This document shows, piece by piece, positions 52,095 to 63,447 of a stretch of DNA of 64,000 bases; the first letter of the stretch is position 1; each line of letters starts with the position of its first letter. The notes under the pieces are model-generated. The model did not search any database and was not told where the DNA came from. It saw nothing but the letters and a program-made list of their open reading frames with translations. This DNA is from Streptomyces violaceusniger (GTDB taxonomy: Bacteria > Actinomycetota > Actinomycetes > Streptomycetales > Streptomycetaceae): positions 5,704,001-5,768,000 of the forward strand of contig BJHW01000001.1 of the NCBI GenBank assembly GCA_005405945.1, written 5' to 3'. Position numbers and translations under genes: made by a program.

Positions 52095-53256
52095 GCCGCA
52101 CCTCCGCCCCGTGCGCACAGCCGCTGGAGCCGCTGCCAGCCCGCCGCCCGCTCGAAGCCCTCGGGGCCCCAGACGGCCGCAGGGACGGTCGTGACGAAGC
52201 CCGCCCGGTCCCGGTCCAGCACATGCAGTTCGGCGATCCTGCGCCGCCCTGCGCGGTCCCGCACCAGATGGACCACGACCGACAGCGCCGCCGCCAGCTG
52301 GCTGTGGAGCGCGGCCCGGTCCAGACCGGCGGTAGAGCCGAGCGCCTCCAGCCGCGCGGGCACGTCGGCCGCTGTATTGGCGTGGACAGTGCCGCAGCCG
52401 CCCTCATGGCCGGTGTTCAGGGCCCCAGCAGGTCGGTGACCTCGGCGCCCCTCACCTCCCCGACCACCAGCCGGTCGGGGCGCATCCGCAGCGCCTGCCG
52501 CACCAGATCCCGCAGGGTGACCTGGCCCCGTCCCTCCTGATTGGCGGGGCGGGACTCCAGCCGGACCACATGCGGGTGGTCGGGCCGCAGCTCGGCCGAG
52601 TCCTCGGCGAGGACGATCCGCTCCCGCGGGCCGACCAGCCCCAGCAGGGTGCTCAGCAGCGTTGTCTTGCCCGAGCCCGTGCCGCCGCTGATCAGGTAGG
52701 ACAGCCGGGCGTCCAGCATGGCCCGCAGCAGCCGCGCGCCGTCCGGCGGCACCGTCCCGGCCGTTTCCAGCTCCGCGAGGGAGAACGCCCGGGGGCGCAC
52801 CACCCGCAGCGACAGACAGGTCGAGCCGACCGCGACCGGAGGGAGCACCGCATGCAGCCGGGTCCCGTCCGGCAGCCGGGCGTCCACCCATGGCCGGGCG
52901 TCGTCCAGCCGCCGCCCGGCCACCGCGGCGAGCCGCTGCGCGAGCCTGCGCACGGCGGCCGCGTCCACGAAGGTGACATCCGTGCGCTCCAGCCCCGAGC
53001 CGCGGTCCACCCACACCTCATCGGGGGCGGTGACAAGGACGTCCGTGACATCGGGGGCGGCCAGCAGCGGCTCAAGGGGGCCGGTGCCGACCAGCTCCGA
53101 GCGCAGCGCCTCCACGACCCCGAGCACCTCGGTGTCGCCGAGCAGCCGCCCCTCCTCGCGCAGGGCAGACGCCACCCGCGCGGGCGTGGGCTCCGCGCCG
53201 CTCCCGGCCAGCCGCAGCCGCACCGCGTCCAGCAGAACCGGCGATACGACGCTCAT
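52091..53256 (-). pseudogene. TadA/CpaF-family secretion ATPase, frameshifted at 52433-52436
   Basis: Hexameric ATPase driving Flp pilus assembly. From ATG 53256: GTGPLEPLLAAPDVTDVLV, the RLP region RRLDDARPWVDARLPDG, Walker A LISGGTGSGKTTLLSTL, and Walker B RPDRLVVGEVRGAEVTDLL. As sequenced it stops right after this. One missing base in the four-C run at 52433-52436 restores GALNTGHEGGCGTVHANTA, which holds the His box, and the last 100 residues. The TGA at 52091 overlaps the tadB ATG. About 388 residues when corrected. Confidence 0.9.
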
Positions 53257-54362
53257 GCGGTGACACCCCCTTCGTCGGCGAGGGCGCGCGTCCAGAACTC
53301 GGCGCAGAACCGGCCGAGCGGGCCACGAGGGCTGCCGCCCGGGGGCTCGCCACCCTCGAACGCGTCCGCCAGACCGGGCTCCGGTGGCAGCTGACCGGCC
53401 AGCGGCAGCCCGAGCAGCTCCGCGATCTCCTCGTCGCCGAGCTCCGGCCCACACGGGCCCCGCACCACGGCGCGCAGATCCCGCAGCACCATGCCCACCG
53501 TGGACGCCACCCGGTGGGCGGCCGCGACCGCTCGCAGCTCCGACGGGACGACCAGCAGCCCGAGGTCGATCTGGGACAGCGCCTCGGCCGCGGCGTCGTC
53601 GACGCGGCGTGGCAGATCCACCACCACGACCCCGCCGCGCCGTCTGGCGGCGGCCAGTACCGCCCGCATCGCGGACGGCGGGATGACGACCGAATCGCCG
53701 CGGTCCCAGCTCAGCACCCGCAGCGCGTGCAGTTCGGGCAGCGACTCCTCCAGGGCGCTTCCGGCGACCCGCCCGCGCGACTCGGCGAAGGCCGGCCATC
53801 TCAGCCCCTGGGCGCCCTCGCCGCCGAGCAGCACATCGAGCCCGCCGCCCAGGGGATCGGCATCGATCAGCATGGTGCGCCGGCCGGAGCGGGCCGCGGT
53901 GACCGCCAGGGCGCAGGCAAGGGTGGAGGCGCCCGCGCCGCCGCGGCCGCCGATGACCCCGACCGTCAGGGCCTGTCGCCCCACGCCTTCGGCGACATCG
54001 GCGATCCGGTCCACCAGCCAGGTCTCGGCATCGGGCAGGAACGCCACATTGTCCGCGCCGAGCGCCACCGCCCGCTGCCAGATGCCGTGGTCGTCCAGAT
54101 CGCGCCCGATGAGCAGCACCCCTTGTCTGCGGGCTCGGTCGGACAGCCGGGCGGCCGAGTCGTCGCCCACCAGAATCAGCGGTGCGGCCTCCCAGCTGCC
54201 CCGGCGGGTGAGCACGCCATGCGCCACTTCCGGTTCCGCTCCGGCCGCCGCGCACAGCCGCAGCAGATCGTCGAGAAGCGCCTCGTCCTCGGTGACGATG
54301 AGCGGTCTGCTTCGCTGTCCTTCGGTCGCCGAAGGGCGTTCCGGTGTGATGGATGCAGTCAC
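53253..54362 (-). CDS. Ssd/CpaE-like septum-site-determining ParA-family protein
   Basis: A 369-residue protein heading the Tad operon. An N-terminal receiver-like domain without phospho-site (PLILVGDDSAARLS) is followed by a MinD/ParA-type ATPase with a deviant P-loop, VIGGRGGAGASTLACALA (no lysine), and LIDADPLGGGLDVLLGGE and VVVDLPRRVDD. This matches the actinobacterial Ssd (Rv3660c) family, which localises Tad machinery or affects septation. It starts at GTG 54362 behind GGGAGGGGATC and overlaps tadA by four bases (ATGA). Confidence 0.9.
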   Translation of the reverse strand: MTASITPERPSATEGQRSRPLIVTEDEALLDDLLRLCAAAGAEPEVAHGVLTRRGSWEAAPLILVGDDSAARLSDRARRQGVLLIGRDLDDHGIWQRAVALGADNVAFLPDAETWLVDRIADVAEGVGRQALTVGVIGGRGGAGASTLACALAVTAARSGRRTMLIDADPLGGGLDVLLGGEGAQGLRWPAFAESRGRVAGSALEESLPELHALRVLSWDRGDSVVIPPSAMRAVLAAARRRGGVVVVDLPRRVDDAAAEALSQIDLGLLVVPSELRAVAAAHRVASTVGMVLRDLRAVVRGPCGPELGDEEIAELLGLPLAGQLPPEPGLADAFEGGEPPGGSPRGPLGRFCAEFWTRALADEGGVTA

Positions 54363-54812
54363 GATCCCCTCCCATATCCGTTACGCGCTCTCACCCCCGC
54401 GAACAGCGAGTGCGAGCACCGCGGAGAATCACCGTGCTGCGATCCAGAAAATCTTGGGGATCTTGGTCCAAAACCGTGGACAACTCATCAGTTGTGAATA
54501 TCCCAGTCACCTAAACCGGTGACTTCCGGAGAGCAGCCTAGCGATTACGTACGGTTACCGCTCAAGCTGTGGAGAGGCCGGGCCACACGGGCTCGAGGGA
54601 GGGGAGCAAGATCTCATGAGAGCGCCGAAAAAGCGTCCGGACATGCGACGACCCCGCCGGGGGGAGAGCGGGGGTCGTCCCCACGGCCGACTCGGGGGGG
54701 AGGAGTCGGGCCGGGTTAGCACGGTCGCGAACGATCCGTGACTTCCATGGTGTACCCGAGAGCCTTCTCAGGCAAACCCACGCGCCTGAGCTTACGCCGA
54801 ATGGTGGGCCCT
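54363..54812. other. 450-base divergent promoter region with terminator
   Basis: Between the Tad operon and the HAD gene. The section at 54430-54540 is A/T-richer and probably holds the Tad promoter. A hairpin at 54647-54679 (ACGACCCCGC pairing with GCGGGGGTCGT) looks like a terminator, although no gene ends just before it; a short transcript or leader is possible. No reading frame is convincing. Confidence 0.5.
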
Positions 54813-55649
54813 ATGCTCGGCGTCGTGGAAAACCACTCCTTGCCTCGGACAGCTGCCTTCTTTGACCTGGACAAGACGGTCATTGCGAAGTCAAGCACTC
54901 TCACCTTCAGCAAGTCCTTCTACCGGGGTGGGCTGATCAACCGCCGGGCCGCACTGCGTACTGCCTATGCACAGTTTGTCTTCCTCGCCGGCCGCGCCGA
55001 TCACGATCAGATGGAGCGGATGCGTGAGTACCTCTCAGCGCTCTGCCGAGGATGGAATGTCCAGCAGGTCAAGGAGATCGTCGCGGAGACCCTGCACGAC
55101 CTCATCGACCCCATCATCTACGACGAGGCCGCCTCGCTCGTCGAGGAGCACCACACGGCCGGCCGCGACGTGGTGATCGTCAGCACCTCCGGGGCGGAGG
55201 TGGTCGAGCCGATCGGCGAGCTCCTGGGCGCGGACCGCGTGGTGGCCACTCGCATGGTGGTCGAGGACGGAGTGTTCACCGGAGAGGTGGAGTACTACGC
55301 CTATGGCCCGACGAAGGCGCAGGCGATCGCCGAGTTGGCGGAGTCGGAAGGTTACGACTTGTCGCGCTGCTACGCCTACAGCGATTCGGTGACCGATCTC
55401 CCGATGCTGGAGGCGGTCGGACACCCCCATGCGGTCAACCCGGACCGGGCGCTGCGGCGCGAGGCGGCGGCCCGCGGCTGGCCGGTGCTCTCCTTCAACC
55501 GCCCGGTGCGCCTGAAGCAGCGCAGGCCCTCGCTCTCCATGCCACCGCGCCCGGTTCTCGCCGTGGTGGCGGCCGTCGGCGCGGTGGCCGCCACCGCCGG
55601 ACTGCTGTGGTACACCAATCGACGACGCGCCCTTTATGCCCGCATTTAG
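54813..55649 (+). CDS. HAD-family phosphatase (SerB-like) with C-terminal membrane helix
   Basis: A 278-residue HAD hydrolase. Motif I is AAFFDLDKTVIAKSS, motif II is VIVSTSGAEVVEP, motif III lysine is in YGPTKAQAIAEL, motif IV is YAYSDSVTDLPMLEAVGHP. A helix near the end (VLAVVAAVGAVAATAGLLWY) followed by NRRRALYARI anchors it in the membrane. HAD-IB enzymes of this type dephosphorylate phosphoserine or lysophosphatidate. ATG 54813 gives the conserved start MLGVVENHSLPRT; ATG 54801 and 54738 are in frame. It is next to the Tad operon in all Streptomyces I recall. Confidence 0.9.
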   Translation: MLGVVENHSLPRTAAFFDLDKTVIAKSSTLTFSKSFYRGGLINRRAALRTAYAQFVFLAGRADHDQMERMREYLSALCRGWNVQQVKEIVAETLHDLIDPIIYDEAASLVEEHHTAGRDVVIVSTSGAEVVEPIGELLGADRVVATRMVVEDGVFTGEVEYYAYGPTKAQAIAELAESEGYDLSRCYAYSDSVTDLPMLEAVGHPHAVNPDRALRREAAARGWPVLSFNRPVRLKQRRPSLSMPPRPVLAVVAAVGAVAATAGLLWYTNRRRALYARI

Positions 55650-56029
55650 GGGTAACGACAAAGATCTGCGGTGAGGGGTTCCGATTGGCCTCTCGCAGGA
55701 GTACAAAGGAATCGACGGCCCGCGAGACCAGGGGTATCCGGGAGGAAACCCCCAGACGCCAAGGCCCACGGACCGAGCACAGATGCTGAGCACCCACGCG
55801 ACGTCGACCCGTCGATTACGGGCCAGCCGCACCAGGTGACGGGCAGAAGTTCCCGACCTGATGGGCGAATGAGATTGCACGCATGGTAACCCGGCAGCTG
55901 TGCCAGCGGCGGTGCCCATGTGGTACCGCCGCAACTCTTGTCCGGGGCCAGCCCGCCGCGTCCGGCGTCAGACCGCACCCGTCCCGCGTCGGCCCGCGCT
56001 TCTGCGACATCGGGCCACGCCCATCCGCG
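55650..56029. ncRNA. Probable 6S-like RNA interval (scr3559 position)
   Basis: A 380-base gene-free gap between the HAD gene and the Fic-like gene. In S. coelicolor the same gap (SCO3558-SCO3559) is the recalled source of scr3559, reported as a 6S-like RNA that modulates RNA polymerase. In this sequence AATCGACGG at 55710-55718 can pair with CCGTCGATT at 55809-55817, and GGGGT/ACCCC forms a small hairpin at about 55731-55752, consistent with a long rod-like RNA. The strand and exact ends cannot be fixed from the sequence alone. Confidence 0.45.
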
Positions 56030-56856
56030 TCAGGCCGCCCCGCGCTGCAACGCCTCGCAGACCGCCGTGGACTCACGGACCCCGAGTTCAACCGCCCGTC
56101 CGCAGTGCGCGATCCACACCGCCATCCCCTCCGGCGTCCCGGACGCATAGCCCTCCAGCGCGGCCATGTACGGCGCGGCGCCCAACTCCGCGTACCCAAC
56201 CTCGGCCGGGCAGATGGACTTCGGATCGAGACCGCTGCCGACCAGCACGATCCGTTCGGCCGCGCGCGCCACTAGGCCATTGCGGGAGACAAAGGGCCGC
56301 AGGGCGAGCAGTTCGCCATGCACCACCGCCGCCGTCACCAGCGCCGGAGCCTCGCTGCCCGCGAGCAGCAGCCGGGCCAGCCCATCGAGCCGCCCCGCCA
56401 CCTCGTCCGCGTCCGGCAGCGGCAGATCGGACCCGATCAGCGGCTCGTCCACCGGCTCACCCGACTGCCGCGGGCGGCCGATCCCCTCGTCTCCCTCCGC
56501 CCCGCCCGCCGCGACCAGATGCAACCGGGCCAGCACCCGCAGCGGCGACTGCCGCCAGATGCTCAGCAGCTGCCCCGCCTCGGCGGTCAGCCGCAGCGCC
56601 GCCCCCACCGTGCGCGGTTCGCCCTCGGCCCGAAGTCGGTGCGGCGGCGCACCTCTTCCAGTGCCCAGTCCGCACCGGCCAGCGCGGCGGAACCCCGCGC
56701 CCCGCGCAACGCCGCCTCAGAGGTGACCTCATTGCTGCGGCGGCGCATCACCCGGTGCCCATAGACCCGGTCCACGGCGGTCCGTACGGCGTTCACGGAC
56801 TCGGTCACGCCGGGCAGCGCGGCCAGGGTGGCGAGCGGATCAGCTGACGTACTCAT
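56030..56856 (-). pseudogene. Degenerate Fic-like protein, frameshifted at 56629-56631
   Basis: ATG 56856 (MSTSADPLATLAALPG) leads through MRRRSNEVTSEAALRGARGS and ALEEVRRRTDFG. One missing base in the three-C run at 56629-56631 restores AEGEPRTVGAALRLTAEAGQ and the rest to 56030, about 275 residues. The region AALVTAAVVHGELLALRPFV and RNGLVARAAERIVL lines up with Fic-domain helices, but the catalytic HPFxxGNGR is RPFVSRNGL, so AMPylation activity is unlikely. The S. coelicolor counterpart is annotated as an oxidoreductase without evident reason. It is divergent from the ParA-like ATPase. Confidence 0.75.
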
Positions 56857-56958
56857 GAGTACGACACTACGCACCTCACACCGGGCGCCCCTCGTTGGAG
56901 TGGTGTTCTTCACGTAAATCCCGCATGGTCCGGGATCACTCACCTACGCTAGGTGAAC

Positions 56959-57963
56959 ATGAAGATCGCTTTCGTAGGCAAGGGTGGAAGCGGCAAGACC
57001 ACGCTGTCGTCGCTGTTCATCCGCCATCTCGCCGCCACCCACGCCCCGGTCGTCGCCGTCGACGCCGATATCAATCAGCATCTGGGTGTGGCGCTCGGAC
57101 TCGACGAGGCGGAGGCCGCCGCACTGCCCGCAATGGGCGCCCATCTCCCGCTGATCAAGGACTACTTGCGCGGCACGAACCCCCGGATCGCCTCCGCCGA
57201 GACCATGATCAAGACCACCCCGCCGGGTGAGGGCTCACGGCTGCTGCGAATCGGTGAGGACAACCCCGTCTACCAGGCATGCGCCCGCACCCTGCCGCTC
57301 GACAACGGGTCGGTGCGGCTGATGGCGACCGGCCCCTTCACCGAAGCCGACCTCGGTGTCGCCTGCTACCACTCCAAGGTCGGCGCGATCGAGCTGTGTC
57401 TGAACCATCTGGTCGACGGGCGCGGCGAGTTCATCGTCGTCGATATGACGGCGGGCAGCGACTCCTTCGCCTCCGGCCTCTTCACCCGCTTCGACATGAC
57501 GTTCCTGGTGGCCGAGCCCACACGCAAGGGCGTCTCCGTCTACCGCCAGTACAAGGAGTACGCCCGCGACTTCGATGTGGCGCTCCAGGTGGTCGGCAAC
57601 AAGGTGCAGGGCTCGGACGATCTGGACTTCCTCCGGGCGGAGGTGGGCGATGACCTGCTGGTCGCGTTCGGCCACTCCGACTGGGTCCGGGCCATGGAGA
57701 AGGGCCGTGCACCCCGGTTCGAGGAGTTGGAGGAGACGAACCGCGACGCGCTGCGGACACTTCAGGACGCGGTGGACGCGTCGTACGAGCGGCGCGACTG
57801 GCAGCGGTACACCCGTCAGATGGTGCACTTCCACCTGAAGAACGCACAGAGCTGGGGGAACGCGAAGACGGGTGCCGACCTTGCGGCCCAGGTCGACCCC
57901 GCCTTCGGGCTACGGGAGTTCGTACCAGGGGAGAGCCCGGCGGCAACTCCCGCTCCCGCATAG
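56959..57963 (+). CDS. ParA/CooC-like ATP-binding protein
   Basis: A 334-residue P-loop ATPase with the deviant Walker A KIAFVGKGGSGKTTLSSLF at the N-terminus, switch region PVVAVDADINQHLGVALGLD, Walker B EFIVVDMTAGSDSFASG and a nucleotide-base motif QVVGNKVQGSDDLDFL. CooC/MinD-type ATPases act in metal-cofactor insertion or spatial positioning. It stands alone with no ParB-like gene or centromere repeats nearby, so chromosome or plasmid partition is unlikely. ATG 56959 is preceded by AGGTGA only two bases away; GTG 56953 is an alternative start. Confidence 0.85.
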   Translation: MKIAFVGKGGSGKTTLSSLFIRHLAATHAPVVAVDADINQHLGVALGLDEAEAAALPAMGAHLPLIKDYLRGTNPRIASAETMIKTTPPGEGSRLLRIGEDNPVYQACARTLPLDNGSVRLMATGPFTEADLGVACYHSKVGAIELCLNHLVDGRGEFIVVDMTAGSDSFASGLFTRFDMTFLVAEPTRKGVSVYRQYKEYARDFDVALQVVGNKVQGSDDLDFLRAEVGDDLLVAFGHSDWVRAMEKGRAPRFEELEETNRDALRTLQDAVDASYERRDWQRYTRQMVHFHLKNAQSWGNAKTGADLAAQVDPAFGLREFVPGESPAATPAPA

Positions 57964-57998
57964 CCGTCTGCGCCTGGTGCCCGGACGTCCGCTCATGC

Positions 57999-58170
57999 GC
58001 CGTTTCACGATCGGGCGTCCGGCCCCGGCTCGGCGGCCAGGTAGCGCTTCCAGCCACCCGGCGGCCACATCCCAACGTCCCGGTACCGGGATCTGCTGCA
58101 GCGAGAAGTCCCAGATGCCGTGGATCCTGTGGAGCCGGCACGGGCGCGGAAAAGGACAGAGGGCAACAAG
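57999..58170 (-). pseudogene. Possible C-terminal gene fragment
   Basis: Leftward, IHGIWDFSLQQIP in one frame and DVGMWPPGGWKRYLAAEPG followed by a stop at 58005-58007 in another look like real protein sequence. They would join with one extra base near the GGTACCGGGA segment. No start or upstream domain is visible, and an A/T-rich stretch lies upstream. It may be a remnant of a deleted gene. I do not recognise the family. Confidence 0.25.
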
Positions 58171-58350
58171 GCGTTTTAAACTACTATTCACCCTATAGGC
58201 GGAATACCAGCTCACTCACTCCCAAAAGACTTCCCAGCGACTTTACTCCGCATTACGATTCATTTACCAACGCTTGGAAGTCAGTACCGCAGTACGCCGT
58301 GACCCACGGCCGCGCTCCTACCCGCGACCGAAGCCCCGGAGGAGACGGGA

Positions 58351-58560
58351 ATGTTGAAGCTCTTGGACCGGATCCACCCGGTCTCCCGCCCCAGACGCGG
58401 AGATCTCTCCGCCTCGGCCGCCCTCTTCCGGTTCGCCGTTCCTCTCTCACTGGGCATCGCCTCCGTCTCGCTGGGCATCGCGTCGGCCTGCGGTGCCTCG
58501 CTCCAGGCCGGACTCATGGCCGCCGCCGTGGCCCTCGCGCTCACCCTCCTCACCATGCTC
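58351..58560 (+). pseudogene. SulP anion transporter N-terminal remnant
   Basis: From ATG 58351 the protein reads RRGDLSASAALFRFAVPLSL, then GIASACGASLQAGLMAAAVA. This is the entry of SulP transporters (DLxASLxVFLxALPLxLGIA followed by GAPxQAGL). About 70 residues later it runs into a Pro/Ser/Gly-rich repeat zone (58560-58690) and the remaining 400-odd transporter residues are absent. In many Streptomyces a full SulP domain is fused to a carbonic anhydrase of the same type as the one that follows here. An internal deletion is therefore likely. A GGAG site precedes the ATG. Confidence 0.65.
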
Positions 58561-58739
58561 CTCCGGCCCTCGGGCACCCTTCGGCGCCCGGGCTCCCAGC
58601 GGGCAGCGGGCTCTCGGCGGCCCTCGGGCACCCTCCGGCCCTCGGCCTCCCGGCGACCCCCGGGCTCCGGGCGGGGAGCAGCCGATGGACCGGCGGCGTG
58701 GCGGATCGCGGAGGCGGGCGGCGCCCGGGCCTGCCGACC

Positions 58740-59702
58740 GTGGACGCCGTGGCGCGATCACCACTGCACCCGTCCGGCCCGAAGACTGCGGGCGCCGGGG
58801 CGAGCGTCGCTGTCGGCGGGGACGCGGGCGGTCAGCTGCTCGGCGGGGTGAGCGCGTTCCAGCGCCATACGGCACCGCTGGTCCGCGATGAGCTGGCCCG
58901 GCTGGCGCGGGAGGGGCAGCGGCCCAGCCAGTTGTTCCTCACCTGCGCCGACTCCCGCCTGGTGACCAGCATGATCACCTCCAGCGGCCCCGGCGATCTG
59001 TTCACCGTGCGCAATGTCGGCAATCTGGTGCCACCACCGGGCTCCGATGACTCCTGCGACTCGGTGGGCGCGGCGATCGAGTACGCGGTGGAGGTGCTGA
59101 AGATCAGCAGCATCACGGTGTGCGGTCATTCGGGATGCGGTGCGATGCAAGCGCTGCTCGACTCATCCGCGCCGGTCCGCACACCGCTCCGGCCCGGGAC
59201 GTCCGGCGGCGGGGCCGAGGCATCGGGCGAACCTGGGGCGTCCATCGGCAGACCCGGGTCATCCCCCGACGGGGAGCGCACACCGCTGGAGCGCTGGCTG
59301 CGCCACGGCAGACCGGCGCTGGCACGGATGGAGCGGATCGGCCGGCTGGGGCGCGGTGAGGTCGCCCTGTCGAGCCGGGCGATCGCCGACGAGGTGGAGC
59401 GGCTGGCGCTGGTCAATGTGAGACAGCAGCTCGACCATCTGATGGAGCACGCCTGTGTGGCACAGCGGGTGGCGGAGGGCGGGCTGGCGCTGCACGGCAT
59501 GTATTTCCAGGTGGCGGAGGCCCAGGCGTATGTTCTGGACGCGGGTACGGGGAGGTTTCTGCCCGTCCGCCCGGACCATGGCGCGCCGATGCCCGTCTGC
59601 CTCGCCGCCACGGCGGCCCCCACCCGGCCCGGAAGAGGTCATTCCGGCGTGGCGGAGCGGGGCGGCGACCCCTCACAGGGCGCCCTGGAGCTGGGGCGGT
59701 GA
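58740..59702 (+). CDS. Beta-class carbonic anhydrase (SulP-associated)
   Basis: Zinc enzyme interconverting CO2 and bicarbonate. Ligands are visible: cysteine and aspartate in LFLTCADSRLV, histidine and cysteine in ITVCGHSGCGAMQAL. FTVRNVGNLVPPPGSD and the C-terminal GGLALHGMYFQVAEAQAYVL are typical. Inserted Pro/Gly/Ser-rich loops (PGTSGGGAEASGEPG) occur in the middle. The frame is open upstream to 58299; I place the start at GTG 58740 provisionally. It is one base out of frame with the SulP remnant, and one missing base in the intervening G/C runs would join them as a roughly 450-residue fusion. It lies 114 bases upstream of acsA. Confidence 0.85.
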   Translation: MDAVARSPLHPSGPKTAGAGASVAVGGDAGGQLLGGVSAFQRHTAPLVRDELARLAREGQRPSQLFLTCADSRLVTSMITSSGPGDLFTVRNVGNLVPPPGSDDSCDSVGAAIEYAVEVLKISSITVCGHSGCGAMQALLDSSAPVRTPLRPGTSGGGAEASGEPGASIGRPGSSPDGERTPLERWLRHGRPALARMERIGRLGRGEVALSSRAIADEVERLALVNVRQQLDHLMEHACVAQRVAEGGLALHGMYFQVAEAQAYVLDAGTGRFLPVRPDHGAPMPVCLAATAAPTRPGRGHSGVAERGGDPSQGALELGR

Positions 59703-59816
59703 CGCACACAGCGACAGGTCTAAACCAATTTTCGGCGACAGCCCTTGTCAGGGTGTGCCGTTGGCTGATGAGCTATGGCCCGGGACACAACGGACACCCT
59801 GGGAATGGGAGATGTC

Positions 59817-61778
<1,962 letters not shown>

Positions 61779-61800
61779 TCCCAGCACCTGCGCCGAACAG

Positions 61801-61839
61801 ACGAGGGGCGCTCCCGCCTGGCGGGGGGCGCCCCTTCGT
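61801..61839. terminator. acsA terminator hairpin
   Basis: ACGAGGGGCGC and GCGCCCCTTCGT form a stem with a short GC loop, 22 bases after the acsA stop. The remaining bases to nhaA contain two diverged copies of a GCTGCCGCCGGTAGC-like segment and nothing else recognisable. Confidence 0.75.
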
Positions 61840-62056
61840 CGTGGCCACTGCGGATCGCCGCACCGGCTGGCTGCCGCCGGTAGCTGTCGCAGGCGGCGGT
61901 GCGGCTGCCACCGGTAGCCGGCCCTGGCGGTGGGCGGCTTTCGCAGGTGGCTGTCGCGTAAAAATTGCGACAAGATGATGGGCAGGAGCGCCGGGAAGTC
62001 TGGTCGGCATACGCCATACGTGTATCCGCACCTCGACCCACCCAGGAGGCCCGCCC

Positions 62057-63447
62057 GTGGCCGCGCCCACCAGCCGCAAGTTCCTCGGACGCCCGTCGCT
62101 GCCCGAGCGGACGTTCGTCATCAACGCGCTGCGCACCGAGACCGTCGGCGGTGTGATCCTCCTGGTGGCCGCCATCGTGGCGCTGGTCCTCGCCAACACC
62201 CCCCTCAGCGGCGTCTACGGAGACATCAGGGACTTCTCCTTCGGCCCCAGGCGCTGCATCTGCGTCTCTCGGTCGCTTCCTGGGCCACCGACGGCCTGCT
62301 GACGATCTTCTTCTTCGTCGCCGGTATCGAGCTCAAGCGTGAGCTGGTCGCGGGCGAGCTGCGCGACCCCAAGGCCGCCGCGCTCCCCGTGATCGCCGCC
62401 GTCTGCGGCATGGTCGTGCCCGCCCTCGTCTATGTCACCGTCAGCGCGAGCGGCGACGGCAGCCTCAAGGGCTGGGCCGTGCCGACCGCCACCGATATCG
62501 CCTTCGCGCTCGCCGTCCTCGCCGTGATCGGCACCGCGCTGCCCGCCGCGTTGCGCGCCTTCCTGCTCACCCTCGCGGTCGTCGACGACCTCGGCGCGAT
62601 CCTCATCATCGCGATCTTCTTCACCCAGCACATCAACTTCGTCGCCCTGATCCTGTCCGTCGCCGCGCTCGCCCTCTTCTGGCTGCTGCACCGCAAGGGC
62701 GTCCGGACGGCCTGGATATACCTCCCGCTCGCCGTGGTGATCTGGGCGCTGATGCACGCCAGCGGGGTGCATGCCACCGTCTCCGGCGTCGCGATGGGCC
62801 TGATCATGCGCTGCACCGTGCGGGAAGGCGAGGAGCGTTCCCCCGCCGAGCGCGTCGAGCACCGGGTGCGCCCGGTGTCGGCGGGGTTGGCGGTGCCGCT
62901 GTTCGCGCTGTTCGCGGCCGGGGTGCCACTCTCCGGCGGCGCCGTGGCCGATGTCTTCACCCGCCCGGAGACCCTCGGCGTCGTCCTCGGCCTCGTCGTG
63001 GGCAAGGCCGTCGGCATCTTCGGCGGCTCCTGGTGCGCCGCCCGCTTCACCAGGGCCGAGCTGAACGAAGACCTGGCCTGGGCCGATGTCTTCGCCGTGG
63101 CCACCCTCGCCGGAATCGGCTTCACCGTCTCCCTCCTCATCGACGAACTCGCCTTCTCCGGCGATCCCACGCTCGCCGAGGAGGTCAAGGCGGCGGTCCT
63201 CATCGGCTCGCTGACCGCCGCCCTGTTCGCCGGGATCCTCCTCAAACTGCGCAACACCAAGTACCAGCGGCTGTGTCAGGAGGAGGAGCGGGACGAGGAC
63301 ATGGACGGCATCCCGGACGTCTATGAGCTCGACAGCCCCGCGTACCACCTGCGGATGGCCGCCATTCACGAGGCAAAGGCCGCCGAGCACCGGCGGCTTG
63401 CCGAAGTGGCTGCCGCAAACGACTCCGGCGACGATGGTCCGGCATGA
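62057..63447 (+). pseudogene. nhaA: NhaA-family Na+/H+ antiporter, frameshifted at 62245-62248
   Basis: From GTG 62057 (AGGAGG seven bases upstream) the first part reads SLPERTFVINALRTETVGGV with helix 1, to DFSFGP. One missing base in the four-C run at 62245-62248 restores QALHLRLSVASWATDGLLT and the remaining protein, about 463 residues. Diagnostic features are IFFFVAGIELKRELVAGEL, PTATDIAFALAVLA and the paired aspartates in VVDDLGAILIIAIF, which bind Na+ or H+. A hydrophilic tail of about 70 residues (YQRLCQEEERDEDMDG) is longer than in E. coli NhaA. It acts in the membrane in pH and Na+ homeostasis. Probably intact in the organism. Confidence 0.9.

Noticed and set aside
56959..57963. Plasmid partition (ParA) locus
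   Set aside because: No ParB-like gene or centromere repeats are adjacent, and the protein is closer to CooC/MinD-type ATPases.
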